A DNA stretch of 64,000 nucleotides, from the NCBI RefSeq assembly GCF_003853645.1, contig NZ_QTPO01000040.1:19023-83022 (forward strand). The letters run 5' to 3'. Shown here piece by piece: positions 27,525 through 36,694 of the stretch. Position numbers and translations under genes: made by a program. A model generated the notes under the pieces. It did no database searches. It worked only from the letters and a program-made list of their open reading frames with translations, and was not told the DNA's origin. The stretch comes from Burkholderia sp. Bp9143. Lineage in GTDB: Bacteria; Pseudomonadota; Gammaproteobacteria; Burkholderiales; Burkholderiaceae. Numbering within the stretch: position 1 is the first letter of the stretch; the number at the start of each line of letters is the position of its first letter.

Positions 27525-28415
27525 TCAGTCCGCGGCCGGCTCGACGGCCTCGCCGGCCGCCGCCTCGGGCGCCGGCGCGAAGAAGCGCTCGTTCAGTTCG
27601 GCGAGCCCGAACATGCCGAGGATCTCGTTCAGCCGCTCGCCGGGCTTCCGGCGCGGCAGGTTCTTGTATTGCGCGATGATGAGCTCGTTCTTCATCGAAT
27701 GCTCCCAGCCGACCAGCTCGGTCACGCTCACCTGATAGCCGTGCGCCTCGAGCTGCAGGCAGCGCAGCACGTTGGTGATCTGGCTGCCGAATTCGCGCGT
27801 ATGCAGCGGATGCCGCCACACTTCCGTCAGCGCATTCGCGAGCGACTTGCCCTTGTTCTTGCGCAGCACGCCCGCGACTTCCGCCTGGCAGCACGGCACC
27901 AGCACGATGTGCTGCGCGCGCTTCGCGAGCGCGAAACGGATCGCGTCGTCGGTCGCCGTGTCGCACGCATGCAGCGCGGTGACGACATCGACCGTTTCGG
28001 GCAGCTTCGGCGACGTGATCGAATCGGCGACCGACAGGTTCAGGAACGACATGCCGCCGAACCCGAGTCGCGCGGCGAGTTCGGTGGAACGCGTGACGAG
28101 TTCCTCGCGCGTCTCGATCCCGTACACGTGCGACGCGAACGCCGGCGTGCCATGCCCCGGCTGCTGCTTGAAGAACAGGTCGTACAGGATGAAGCCGAGA
28201 TACGACTTGCCGGCGCCGTGATCGACGAGCGTCACGCCGCCCTTGTCGGCCTGCACGCTCGCGAGCAGCGGCTCGATGAACTGGAACAGGTGATAGACCT
28301 GCTTCAGCTTGCGGCGGCTGTCCTGGTTCAGCTTGCCGTCGCGGGTCAGGATGTGCAGTTCCTTCAGCAGCTCGACGGACTGCTCCGGACGGATTTCGTA
28401 GGTCTTGTTCGACAT
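27525..28415 (-). CDS. SAM-dependent methyltransferase-like protein (Methyltransf_32 type)
   Basis: A 296-residue Rossmann-fold methyltransferase-like protein. The SAM-binding motif is VTLVDHGAGKSYLGFIL (DxGxGxG-like, around residues 64-80), followed by YGIETREELV (motif II acidic residue) and VVTALHACDTATDDAI; the HACDTATD and LVPCCQAEV pattern is characteristic of the METTL25/Methyltransf_32 group. The substrate is unknown; related proteins are suspected to modify RNA. The C-terminus is acidic and alanine-rich. It is on the same strand as the next methyltransferase gene, 89 bp away. Confidence 0.78.
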   Translation of the reverse strand: MSNKTYEIRPEQSVELLKELHILTRDGKLNQDSRRKLKQVYHLFQFIEPLLASVQADKGGVTLVDHGAGKSYLGFILYDLFFKQQPGHGTPAFASHVYGIETREELVTRSTELAARLGFGGMSFLNLSVADSITSPKLPETVDVVTALHACDTATDDAIRFALAKRAQHIVLVPCCQAEVAGVLRKNKGKSLANALTEVWRHPLHTREFGSQITNVLRCLQLEAHGYQVSVTELVGWEHSMKNELIIAQYKNLPRRKPGERLNEILGMFGLAELNERFFAPAPEAAAGEAVEPAAD

Positions 28416-28504
28416 CGTGAAACGGCGCCGGGCCACGGTCGGTCGACCACGGCCCGACGGCGGGAATTCGTGAGGAATGGCGATAGTTTACCGAAAATGC
28501 GCGA

Positions 28505-29638
28505 TCACGCCCGCGCGCCGAGCCGCCAGAGCGACGTGACCTCGGCGCGGCGTGCCGCGTGCAGCGGATCGTCGGCGTCGGCCGACTTCGGGTGCGCGGG
28601 GCGGATGTCTTCGCGGCCGAGCACGACGAGACCGGCTTCATCGATCCATTGCAGCAGCGTGTCGCGCGGCCGCAGGCCGAGATGCTCGGCGAAATCGGAC
28701 AGGATCAGCCAGCCCTCGCCGCCCGGTTCGAGATGGTCGGCGAGCCCGGCGAGGAAACCGCGCAGCATGCGGCTGTCGGGATCGTAGACCGCGTATTCGA
28801 TCGGCGCGCTCGGGCGAGCCGGCACCCACGGCGGGTTGCAGACGACGAGCGGCGCGCGGCCGGCCGGAAACAGGTCGGCCTCGACGACGTCGACGCGCCC
28901 GGCATGGCCGAGCCGCGCGACGTTCTCACGGGCGCATGCAAGCGCGCGCGGATCCTGGTCGGTCGCGACGATGCGCTCGACGCCGCGCGACGCGAGCACG
29001 GCCGCGAGCACGCCGGTGCCCGTGCCGATGTCGAATGCGAGCGACGTCGCGGGCAGCGGCGTGCGCGCGACGAGTTCGACGTATTCGCCGCGCACCGGCG
29101 AGAACACGCCGTAATGCGGATGGATCGGCGCGCCGCCAAGCGCCGGAATCGGCACACCCTTCTTGCGCCATTCGTGCGCGCCGACGAGGCCAAGCAGTTC
29201 ACGCAGCGACACGACCGACGGCGCGCCGCCCGGGCCGTACGCTTCCTCGCACGCGGCGCGCACGTCCGGCGCGCGGCGCAGCGGGATCGTGTAGTCGGCG
29301 TCGAGCGGAATCAGCAGCATCCCGAGCGTGCGGGCGCGCTGCGATTGCGCGAGCCGGTGCAGGTTGAATGCTTCGACACCGGCCGCGGCCTTCGCCTTCT
29401 TCGGCTTGCGTTCGACGCGTCGCGCCATTGCCTGCACGAGCTGGCGCGCATTCTGGAAGTCGCCCTGCCAGACGAGCGCGGTGCCCTCGCACGCGAGGCG
29501 ATACGCCGCGTCGGCGGTGAGGCGGTCGTCGGCGGGCACGGCGCGCTTGGGCGGCTGCACGCCGGCTTCGGAGCGCCAGCGCACGGCATGGTCGGCGCCG
29601 TCGGCGTCGGTCCAGTGGAAAACGGGGAAATCGGTCAC
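28505..29638 (-). CDS. Class I SAM-dependent methyltransferase with an NPPW motif
   Basis: A 377-residue methyltransferase of the HemK/RsmC/TrmN6-like group acting on an amino group of RNA or protein. The catalytic SAM-binding part is in the second half: LAFDIGTGTGVLAAVLASRGV and then LVVCNPPWVPARPSAPIEYAVYDP, the [N]PPW motif of N-methyltransferases. The first half (about 1-190) is a distinct alpha/beta domain of unknown function. The start is GTG at 29636-29638. Which molecule it modifies cannot be read from the sequence. Confidence 0.8.
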   Translation of the reverse strand: MTDFPVFHWTDADGADHAVRWRSEAGVQPPKRAVPADDRLTADAAYRLACEGTALVWQGDFQNARQLVQAMARRVERKPKKAKAAAGVEAFNLHRLAQSQRARTLGMLLIPLDADYTIPLRRAPDVRAACEEAYGPGGAPSVVSLRELLGLVGAHEWRKKGVPIPALGGAPIHPHYGVFSPVRGEYVELVARTPLPATSLAFDIGTGTGVLAAVLASRGVERIVATDQDPRALACARENVARLGHAGRVDVVEADLFPAGRAPLVVCNPPWVPARPSAPIEYAVYDPDSRMLRGFLAGLADHLEPGGEGWLILSDFAEHLGLRPRDTLLQWIDEAGLVVLGREDIRPAHPKSADADDPLHAARRAEVTSLWRLGARA

Positions 29639-29775
29639 GCGAGCTCGGCTACGGTTGGCTTCAGACAGGCAGCGCTACGGGAGTGCGCCGCGCGGACCAC
29701 ACCATACCGCGCTTTGCCCGCGCGGCAAAGCGCGGGTTCCCGCTCCTTTTCGCCGCGTGCGGCCGGCGCATCTGT

Positions 29776-30270
29776 CTACCCGCCCCACCCCGGCGTCGCC
29801 GGCATGCGCAACGTGCCCGCATCGCTGAAGTGCACGGTGCCGAGCACGCCGCCCGCAAGCCGGCCGCGCAGCGCGTACGGCAACTCGCCGCTGGCCGCCG
29901 CGCCGGGCAGGTTCCACGCCTGCCGCGCGGCAGCGAACGCCGATACCGAAACGGGCACGTCGATCACGGCCTCGCCGAAGCGCGGCACGACGCCCGAGCG
30001 ATCGCTGACACCGCTCGCGAACCGCGTGCCGTTCAGGTCGAGCGCGACCGAAATGCCGTCGTATTCGATCGGCGTGTCATTCGGGTTCTGCACGCGCAGC
30101 TTCAGGTTGAAGCGCATCTCGAGGCCCTGTCCGGCCAGCGGTTCAAGCCCGGCGACAGTCACGCTCACGGGCTCGCGCGTCAGGCCCGCGCAACCGCCGA
30201 GCACGAAGACGGCAGCGAACAGCAGCAGCAGGGCGCGCAGCGGCGCGATACGGAACAGGGCTCGTGGCAT
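29776..30270 (-). CDS. LEA14/WHy-domain lipoprotein
   Basis: A 164-residue lipoprotein. A hydrophobic leader ends in the lipobox VLGGC with Cys27. The mature part is a single WHy (water stress and hypersensitive response) domain of the LEA type 2 group, with the typical LRVQNPNDTPIEYDGISVALDLNG. The residue after Cys is Ala, not Asp, which favours the outer membrane. The role in bacteria is unclear; some relatives are stress-protective. It stands alone on the - strand upstream of the methyltransferase. Confidence 0.82.
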   Translation of the reverse strand: MPRALFRIAPLRALLLLFAAVFVLGGCAGLTREPVSVTVAGLEPLAGQGLEMRFNLKLRVQNPNDTPIEYDGISVALDLNGTRFASGVSDRSGVVPRFGEAVIDVPVSVSAFAAARQAWNLPGAAASGELPYALRGRLAGGVLGTVHFSDAGTLRMPATPGWGG

Positions 30271-30914
30271 GGGCTGGCCTCCTTGCGGCGATCGATCGGC
30301 GATTCGTCACTGCATTGTACCGAGCGCGCCACGTCACACCCTCATTCGTAGTTTTCGCGCACCGCCAGGATTGTTAATAGATTAAAACTACGGAACCAAA
30401 TGGTTAATCCGAAAGCGAATTAATGCCTCCCAGCATTCAATGGCGCGCAAAAAAATCAATCGAGGCACTTTCTAATTTTTTCGTTTCCTTTACCCAAAAC
30501 CATCAAGTATATTTACGCATCCTTCGAGCAGGCCGACAAACCTTCAAGCCGCATGACGGCGATTTTACGGAACGGCGACACGCCGTCCTTCCGTCCTGCG
30601 GCCTGGTACGGCCAGCCCCGTGGGTCGTCGGTTCAAAGGGAATGCACGCCCGCGCAGGGCGGGCGGCCCCGTGTCGTGCGCGCGAAATCAATTCAGTACA
30701 ACACGCGCCCGGCCATTTTGAACCGGCAAGTTAACCGACATCCGGAAACACAGAGGGGGCAGTAAACCATGATTACCTTCACGTAGTCGGCCGGCCGTCT
30801 TTTCGAATAATCCGTCATTGGCATTTCTCATCGCTGTTGATTAACGGCGAGGGATTTCTTTTGTCGGCGTTTTCGCAGCACTGAACGATTCTTTCAACAA
30901 TCGAGGTTTCAGTC
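30271..30914. other. 644-bp gap between lipoprotein and M1 peptidase genes
   Basis: No gene is supported; short ORFs in the stretch have no Shine-Dalgarno and no recognisable content. AT-rich patches lie at about 30365-30520 and 30770-30900 and probably hold the two divergent promoters. A loose inverted repeat GATTAA/TTAATC sits at about 30379-30409. No good -35/-10 pair was identified. Confidence 0.35.
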
Positions 30915-33098
30915 ATGTCGATCAACATTCACAAGATGCGTTATCTGCCGCTGGTTGCCGCACTCGCGCTCGCCGGGTGCGGCGGCGACGACAGCGGCGT
31001 CGGCTCGGCTTCCGCACTCAGTTCCGCCGGCGCGCCGCACTCGAGCTCGTCGCCCGCCGCCAACACGCCACCGAGCGCACCTCAGCCGGCCGCTTCCAAC
31101 GTCGACAAGAGCGTGTCGCCCGTCGAACTGCCTGACACCGTGGTACCGGTCAACTACCGGCTGTGGTTCCGTCCGAACGATGCGCTGAACGCGTTCGACG
31201 GGCGCGCCGACGTCGAGATCAAGGTGCTGAAGCCGGTCAACAACATCGTGATCGCCGGCCACCGGATCAAGTTCACGAACGGCCGCATCACGCTGCAGCC
31301 GGGCAACATCCAGCTGATCGCGACGCCGCAGGACAAGGGCGACTTCTACCAGTTGCGCCCCGTCAGCGGCACGATCTCGCCGGGCAACTATTCGCTGCAC
31401 ATGGAGTGGTCGGGCATCATCAACTTCAAGTCGTACGACGATCCGGCCACGCAGACGGGCGGCAGCTGCGGCGACGATCCGTATCCGGGCTGCTCGGCCG
31501 CGGAAGGCGTGTTCCGCGTCGACCTGAAGAGCACCGATGGCACGACGAGCGGCGCAATCCTCACGCAGGGCGAAACCAACCTGTCGCGCCAGTGGTTCCC
31601 GGGCTGGGACGAACCGGCCTTCCGGCCGACCTATGAAGTGACGGCCGAAGTGCCGCAGAACTGGCGTGTCGTGTCGAACGCGGCCGAGAAGCCGTCGACC
31701 AACGTCGGCGGCGGCTACAAGCTCGTGCAGTTCGAGAAGACGCCGCCGATGCCGTCGTACCTGCTGTTCTTCGGCGGCGGCATGTTCGACACCTACGAGG
31801 ACGACTTCTCGAGCCCGCTGCCGGGCGGCAAGGGCGGCCTGCACCTGCGCGTGTTCACGCCGCCGGGCATGAGCGACTGGGCGAAGCCGGCGATGGACCG
31901 CACCAAGCAGGCGCTCGACTACTACTACCGCTACACCGGCATCCCGCTGCCGCTGACCAAGTTCGACACGGTCGCCGCGAACGACGCGTTCAAGGAGCAG
32001 AAGGACCTGAACTTCGGCGGGATGGAGAACTGGGGGTCGATCCTCGAGTTCGCGGACGACATCCTGCCGCAGCCGGGCCAGCCGATGTCGCACTACGGTA
32101 ACGAGGTGCTGACGCACGAAGTCGCGCATCAGTGGTTCGGCGATCTCGTCACGACCGACTGGTGGGACAACGTCTGGCTCAACGAGTCGTTCGCGACGTT
32201 CTTCGAGACGAAGACGACGATCCAGTTCTTCCCCGACGAGTTCAGCTGGCTCGACCAGGTGAAGAACAAGTATCGCGTGATCAATCGCGACATCGGCCCG
32301 AACGCGTTCCCGGTCGCGCCGAACTTCAACGACTGGGCGTCGAACGACTTCGTGCTGAGCGCGAGCGCGTTCACGTACGACAAGGGCGGCCACGTGCTGA
32401 AGACGCTCGAGAACTATCTCGGCGAGCAGACATTGCGCCAAGGCCTGCAGCAGTATCTCGTCGACTACTCGTTCGGCAACGGCACGCCGAAGCGCCTGTG
32501 GGATGCGCTGTCGAAGGCGAGCGGCCAGCCGGTCGGCCCGATCGGCGACAGCTACGTGCGCCAGACGGGCGTGCCGCTGATCTCGCTCGACACGCAGTGC
32601 GACATGACGAAGAACCAGACCGTCGTCACGCTGAAACAGCAGCCGTTCCCGAACAAGAACGCGTATCCGGGCCTGCAATGGACGGTACCGATCACGCTCG
32701 CGTACGGCCAGGGTCTCGCGAAACACACGACGCTCGCGCTGAAGGATACGCAGACGCAGACGCGGATCGACGGCTGCACGGGCGTGGTCGCGGATCCGAG
32801 CGGTCTCGACTACTACGTCGTGAACTACAGCGACGCCGCGTGGAGCGGCCTGCTCACGCAGGTCAACAGCTCGACCGATCCGGTGCTGCTCGCGAACCTG
32901 AAGAGCGAGGCCGCGCTGCTCGTCGCGAACAACCTCGCGCCGGCTTCGCGTTCGACGTCGATCGGCTCGGTTGCTTCGCCGGCCGCGATGAAGCTGCGCC
33001 AGACGCCGAGCTTCGGCGGCATCGCGCCGACGGTGAAGGAACGTCCGTCGCTGCGCTACCAGGGCATGTTCAAGCCGCGCAAGACCGTGGCTCAGTAA
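30915..33098 (+). CDS. M1-family zinc aminopeptidase, secreted lipoprotein
   Basis: Gluzincin peptidase of 727 residues. A short signal peptide ends in the lipobox LAGC (Cys22), followed by Gly-Gly-Asp-Asp and a serine/proline-rich linker to about residue 60. The catalytic motifs are complete: the exopeptidase motif GGMENWG (the GxMEN form also used by leukotriene-A4-hydrolase-type members), HEVAHQWFG at 401-409 and the third zinc ligand Glu424 in VWLNESFA. This is an M1 aminopeptidase placed outside the cytoplasm, unlike PepN. The lipid anchor probably sits in the outer membrane, though the Gly at +2 does not exclude the inner membrane. Its substrates are unknown. Confidence 0.88.
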   Translation: MSINIHKMRYLPLVAALALAGCGGDDSGVGSASALSSAGAPHSSSSPAANTPPSAPQPAASNVDKSVSPVELPDTVVPVNYRLWFRPNDALNAFDGRADVEIKVLKPVNNIVIAGHRIKFTNGRITLQPGNIQLIATPQDKGDFYQLRPVSGTISPGNYSLHMEWSGIINFKSYDDPATQTGGSCGDDPYPGCSAAEGVFRVDLKSTDGTTSGAILTQGETNLSRQWFPGWDEPAFRPTYEVTAEVPQNWRVVSNAAEKPSTNVGGGYKLVQFEKTPPMPSYLLFFGGGMFDTYEDDFSSPLPGGKGGLHLRVFTPPGMSDWAKPAMDRTKQALDYYYRYTGIPLPLTKFDTVAANDAFKEQKDLNFGGMENWGSILEFADDILPQPGQPMSHYGNEVLTHEVAHQWFGDLVTTDWWDNVWLNESFATFFETKTTIQFFPDEFSWLDQVKNKYRVINRDIGPNAFPVAPNFNDWASNDFVLSASAFTYDKGGHVLKTLENYLGEQTLRQGLQQYLVDYSFGNGTPKRLWDALSKASGQPVGPIGDSYVRQTGVPLISLDTQCDMTKNQTVVTLKQQPFPNKNAYPGLQWTVPITLAYGQGLAKHTTLALKDTQTQTRIDGCTGVVADPSGLDYYVVNYSDAAWSGLLTQVNSSTDPVLLANLKSEAALLVANNLAPASRSTSIGSVASPAAMKLRQTPSFGGIAPTVKERPSLRYQGMFKPRKTVAQ

Positions 33099-33169
33099 CG
33101 TGGTCCGGCCGGCCGGTGTCGCGCAGCACGCGACGCCGGCCGGCGTTCGAATCCTCACGTCCTTCCACG

Positions 33170-33195
33170 GGCCTCGCATGCGGGGCCTGTTTTTT
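33170..33195 (+). terminator. Terminator downstream of the M1 peptidase gene
   Basis: GGCCTCGCA directly followed by TGCGGGGCC, a 9-bp palindrome with one G-T wobble, then CTGTTTTTTG. Confidence 0.65.
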
Positions 33196-33226
33196 GTCGG
33201 CACCGTTCGTGCAGCACCTGCCAAGG

Positions 33227-34255
33227 CTAACGATCGCCGCGCCGGCGAAACGCCCACCACGCGGCAAGCGCGGTAAAGCCCGCGACCAGCAGCACCATCA
33301 GCCAGAAACCGTGCTTGTTCTCCGAGAACGGCACGCCGCCGACGTTCATCCCGAAGAACCCCGCGACGATGTTGATCGGCAGCGCGATCACGGTCACGAG
33401 CGTCAGCGTGAACAGCGTCCGGTTGTTCTGCTCGTCGAGCCGCGAACCGATCTCTTCCTGCAACAGCTTGATCCGCTCGTTGAGCCCCGACAGATCGGCG
33501 AGCACCAGCGAGAACTCTTCGGTCGACTCGCGCAGCTCCTGCACGTCTTCGGCATGCAGCCACGCCGGCGGTTTCGCGAGCAGCCGGAAGATCGAGCCGG
33601 GCTCGGGCGCGAGCATGCGCTGCAGCCGCGTCAGCGTCCGCCGCATCGCGCCGAGTTCGACGCGATTCGACGTGAGCCGTTGCGACAGGAAGCGATCCTC
33701 GATGCGATCGACGTCGATGCTCGTGCGCCGCATGATCTGGATCAGCAGGTCGGCCTGGTCGCGCAGCAGGTGCACGAGCAGTTCGGCCGGCGACCGGAAC
33801 CGCTCGCCGTCGCGCACGCAGGCGCGCAGCGTATCGACCGAGCGCAGCGGCTTGAGCCGCGCGGTGACCATGATGCGCCGCTCGACGTGGACGAACAGCG
33901 TCGCGATTTCCGACGGCGTCAACTCGAGGTTGAACATCACGTCGTTGACGATCGCGCGCAGCGCGCCGTCCTCCTGCTCGATGCGCGTCGAGCGCGACCC
34001 TTCGTGAAGGAATTCGAAGAAGCTGTCGGGCAATCCGAGGTGCGTGCGCATCCAGCGCTCGCTCGCGCCGTGCGCGAGATTGAAGTGCAGCCAGACGAAA
34101 TCGTCCGATGCGGCAGCATCGCGCTCGCGGCACGTGCGCAGCCATGCGGCGGCCGCGTCGGCGTCGAGCATCGCGCCCGATCCGCCCGGGACGAAGCGGA
34201 ATCCGCACACCATGCCGGACGTATCGGCGCCGTAAGTCTGTACGATCAGGTCCAT
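33227..34255 (-). CDS. CorA/ZntB-family divalent metal transporter
   Basis: Inner-membrane metal-ion channel or transporter of 342 residues in the CorA superfamily. It has a large cytoplasmic N-terminal domain, a long helix bundle, and two C-terminal transmembrane segments. The diagnostic GMN motif is FFGMNVGGVP at about 300-310, followed by GFWLMVLLVAGFTALAAWWAF. The N-terminal style (WLHFNLAHGASERWMR) resembles ZntB more than magnesium CorA. ZntB homologues move Zn2+ and probably protons; the direction is debated. It is monocistronic and convergent to the M1 peptidase. Confidence 0.85.
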   Translation of the reverse strand: MDLIVQTYGADTSGMVCGFRFVPGGSGAMLDADAAAAWLRTCRERDAAASDDFVWLHFNLAHGASERWMRTHLGLPDSFFEFLHEGSRSTRIEQEDGALRAIVNDVMFNLELTPSEIATLFVHVERRIMVTARLKPLRSVDTLRACVRDGERFRSPAELLVHLLRDQADLLIQIMRRTSIDVDRIEDRFLSQRLTSNRVELGAMRRTLTRLQRMLAPEPGSIFRLLAKPPAWLHAEDVQELRESTEEFSLVLADLSGLNERIKLLQEEIGSRLDEQNNRTLFTLTLVTVIALPINIVAGFFGMNVGGVPFSENKHGFWLMVLLVAGFTALAAWWAFRRRGDR

Positions 34256-34463
34256 CGTGTCGAAGGTCGTGCGGCGCGCGCCGCGCCGCGCATCGCGCCT
34301 CGCGGCGCCACGCCGGGAAATGAAAGGAAACGTATGCCGGACACATGTGACGCACGCGTGACACTGTCACCTGCGGCCGTCCGTGCGTCAGGCGGCCCCA
34401 AAAGCAACGCGCCGCCCGTTGGGCGGCGCATGTGCGATGAGCGGGTTGGCGCGAAGCCGTGGA

Positions 34464-35426
34464 TTACTGCCGCGTCTCCGACTGCGCGGCGGTCGGGCAT
34501 GCCGGATCCTTGCCCCAGTGGCCGTCGCAGACGCGCCAGCGGCACAGCTGATCCTCGAAGAAGCCGCGCTCCGAGCAATCCTTCACGCGCGACGCAAGCG
34601 AACCGCCCGTGGCGGCAGCCGTCTTGGTCGGCACGGCCTGCCCCTTCTGCGCGGCGGCCTTCTTGTCGGCCGGCTTCGTGCGTGCGACGAGCGCGGCGAG
34701 CAGATCCGCATCCGGGTCGTCCTTCCCGGACGCCTTCGCGCTCGCGGTACGGGTCGTCGCTTCGCGACGCTTCTTCGCCTGCGCGAGTTCCGCCTGCTGT
34801 TCCTTGTGATGCTTGCGGGCCTCCGCCTTCGATTCGGCCTTCGCTTCGGCCTTGCTGCGTGCGGCGACCTTGTCGCCCTTCGCGGTGTCGGCGTTCGCGG
34901 TTTTCGTCGCCGCTGCCACGGCGGCTGTCGCCGCGACGGCACCTGCCGTGGCTGCGCCCGATGCATCGTCGGCGCCGTTCGCGAGCGCGCGCGACAATCG
35001 GCTGCTGTCCGCGCCCGACGCGCCCGATGCGGACGCAACGGTCTGGGAAGCGGCATCGTCATTGACGATCGTCGCCGGTTGCGCGGCGGGAGCGGCCGAC
35101 GCGGCATTCTGCGCGACCTGCACGGCGCCGCCGCTGGCCGGCTCGACCTTCGCGGGGGCCTGCGCGGGCGCGGCGGCCACGACGGCCTGCTCGCCGGATT
35201 GCTGCTGCCAGCGCCATACGCCCCAGCCGCCGACGGCGACCACGAGCGCGACGACGGCCGCGATCGGCCCCTTCAGCGAACGGCGCGGCGGTTCGGCCGA
35301 CGGCGTGACACGTCCTTCCAGATTCGCGAGAATGCGCGACTGCTGCGGTCCGCCCTCGCCTGCCGGTTTGGTATCGGACAGCAGGCTGGGCGGGGTTTTC
35401 GAATTTGAATTTTCCGGCGCACTCAT
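34464..35426 (-). CDS. Ala/Lys-rich membrane protein with a cysteine-rich C-terminal tail, T6SS-adjacent
   Basis: A 320-residue protein of unknown function. A polar cytoplasmic N-terminus of about 50 residues is followed by one transmembrane helix (GPIAAVVALVVAVGGWGVW, about 53-71). Next comes a long low-complexity periplasmic stretch rich in Ala, Lys, Ser and Glu (80-275). A compact C-terminal segment carries four cysteines (284, 295, 300, 310) and the motif FFEDQLCRWRVCDGHWG. Bitopic topology with a periplasmic domain is similar in plan to accessory factors of envelope machines. It is divergent from the TagX-like gene at the edge of the T6SS locus, so a T6SS link is possible but unproven. 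Confidence 0.7.
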   Translation of the reverse strand: MSAPENSNSKTPPSLLSDTKPAGEGGPQQSRILANLEGRVTPSAEPPRRSLKGPIAAVVALVVAVGGWGVWRWQQQSGEQAVVAAAPAQAPAKVEPASGGAVQVAQNAASAAPAAQPATIVNDDAASQTVASASGASGADSSRLSRALANGADDASGAATAGAVAATAAVAAATKTANADTAKGDKVAARSKAEAKAESKAEARKHHKEQQAELAQAKKRREATTRTASAKASGKDDPDADLLAALVARTKPADKKAAAQKGQAVPTKTAAATGGSLASRVKDCSERGFFEDQLCRWRVCDGHWGKDPACPTAAQSETRQ

Positions 35427-35547
35427 TCAGCGTCTCATTGAATCCTGGTTTAATTCACCGCGATAATATAGCCCGGCCTCTCAAAGCAGCCTGATTCTAA
35501 GAGCAAGCATTGCAAAACACAATCAATTCCAATTTCCGGGGATTTCA

Positions 35548-36393
35548 TTGATTGCCTTCGCACTCGTCGCCTATTTCGCCCTTGCCGTCGCGGTTGCGGC
35601 ACTGTTGCTTTTACCAGGTATCCGCGCGACCGTTTTCGAATCCGTCGCCCAGTTTCACGGCCGCCTGACGCGCCGTGCGAACGATCGCGCCGCTCGCACG
35701 CGAAGTCAAATTGTTAAATCGGCAACCGTTACGCGCGGCGCATTAAGTGATGTGCAAAATTTACTGATTCGGCGACGCTTGATGATTATGGTGTCGGCAG
35801 GTATTCTTGCGACGCCGCCATTGGTGGCCATTGCGTTACGCGGTCGGCAATTATTTCAGTACGACGACACGGCGCGCGTGCCCGACGAGAAGATCGCCGC
35901 GCTGCTGCAGGGCGAACAACTCGTGCCGCCCCCGCCGTTGCCGCCGGAAGTCTTTGCCACGAAGGAAGTCGAACAGGTGCGGCCGGCGCTGAAGGATGCG
36001 AGCCGCGACTGGAATCTGCTGGATCCCGATTTCCGCACGCGTTTGCTGCTGGTCTACAAGATCATGCACGAACAATATGGTTACGAGATGGCGCTGCTGG
36101 AAGGTTATCGGAGTCCGGAACGACAGAACCGGCTCGCGCAGATGGGCACCAACGTGACCAATGCGGCGGCCTTCCAGAGTTATCACCAGTTCGGGCTGGG
36201 GGCCGACAACGCGTTTCTGCGCGACGGCAAGCTGGTCATTTCCGAGAAAGATCCCTGGGCGATGCGCGGCTACCAGTTGTACGGACAGGTTGCCGAGCAG
36301 GTCGGCCTGACCTGGGGAGGCCGATGGAAAATGATGGATCTCGGACACGTGGAATACCATAAACCCGGTTTTAAACTGGGACGCGGCAGCTAG
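35548..36393 (+). CDS. tagX: T6SS-associated M15-family peptidoglycan endopeptidase (TagX-like)
   Basis: Zinc peptidase of the VanX/VanY-type M15 family, 281 residues, with two membrane segments (residues 1-20, and about 76-97 around LMIMVSAGILATPPLVAIAL). Metal ligands: His213 and Asp220 in SYHQFGLGAD (the SxHxxGxAxD pattern), and the LGHVEYH motif (265-271) with His271 and catalytic Glu269. TagX-type enzymes cut peptidoglycan cross-links to let the T6SS membrane complex cross the wall. The start is TTG at 35548, 7 nt after a GGGGA ribosome-binding site. It lies upstream of tssM on the same strand. Confidence 0.82.
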   Translation: MIAFALVAYFALAVAVAALLLLPGIRATVFESVAQFHGRLTRRANDRAARTRSQIVKSATVTRGALSDVQNLLIRRRLMIMVSAGILATPPLVAIALRGRQLFQYDDTARVPDEKIAALLQGEQLVPPPPLPPEVFATKEVEQVRPALKDASRDWNLLDPDFRTRLLLVYKIMHEQYGYEMALLEGYRSPERQNRLAQMGTNVTNAAAFQSYHQFGLGADNAFLRDGKLVISEKDPWAMRGYQLYGQVAEQVGLTWGGRWKMMDLGHVEYHKPGFKLGRGS

Positions 36394-36694
36394 TCAGGGC
36401 TGCCGGACAAGAAATAATGAGGGCGGCATGGGGCTTTTTAATCATCCGGCAGGAAACGATTTGGGCGGCGCAATCGATCGGGCATTCCGTTGCACGATTT
36501 TTTCCGACCGCCGCTTCCGTTTTAATTCTCACAGCGTCCTTTCCTTATTGCGCTCGCCTTCTCCGATGCCGCGGGCGCATTGATGCCAACCCCCTTCATC
36601 CCGTTTGACAGCATGGCGACACATCGCGGCGCCACGCTTGCCGCTCGGCGCGCCTGCGTCGCCTCACCGAATCGCACCGGAACCTGAACGTCCT
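36394..36694. other. 301-bp gap between tagX and tssM
   Basis: No supported gene and no clear promoter or terminator. Local GC is lower than in the flanking genes (for example 36480-36560). An in-frame TTG start at 36605 would extend TssM by 30 residues, but the resulting leader looks non-coding in character. Confidence 0.3.

Noticed and set aside
30909..34370. 1153-codon open frame on the - strand
   Set aside because: It is antisense to the M1 peptidase and shadows the ZntB-like gene in another frame. No domain content.
36605..36694. Upstream TTG start extending TssM by 30 residues
   Set aside because: No ribosome-binding site, and the added sequence is Pro/Ala/Arg-rich and non-membrane. 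The ATG at 36695 gives the normal TssM N-terminus.
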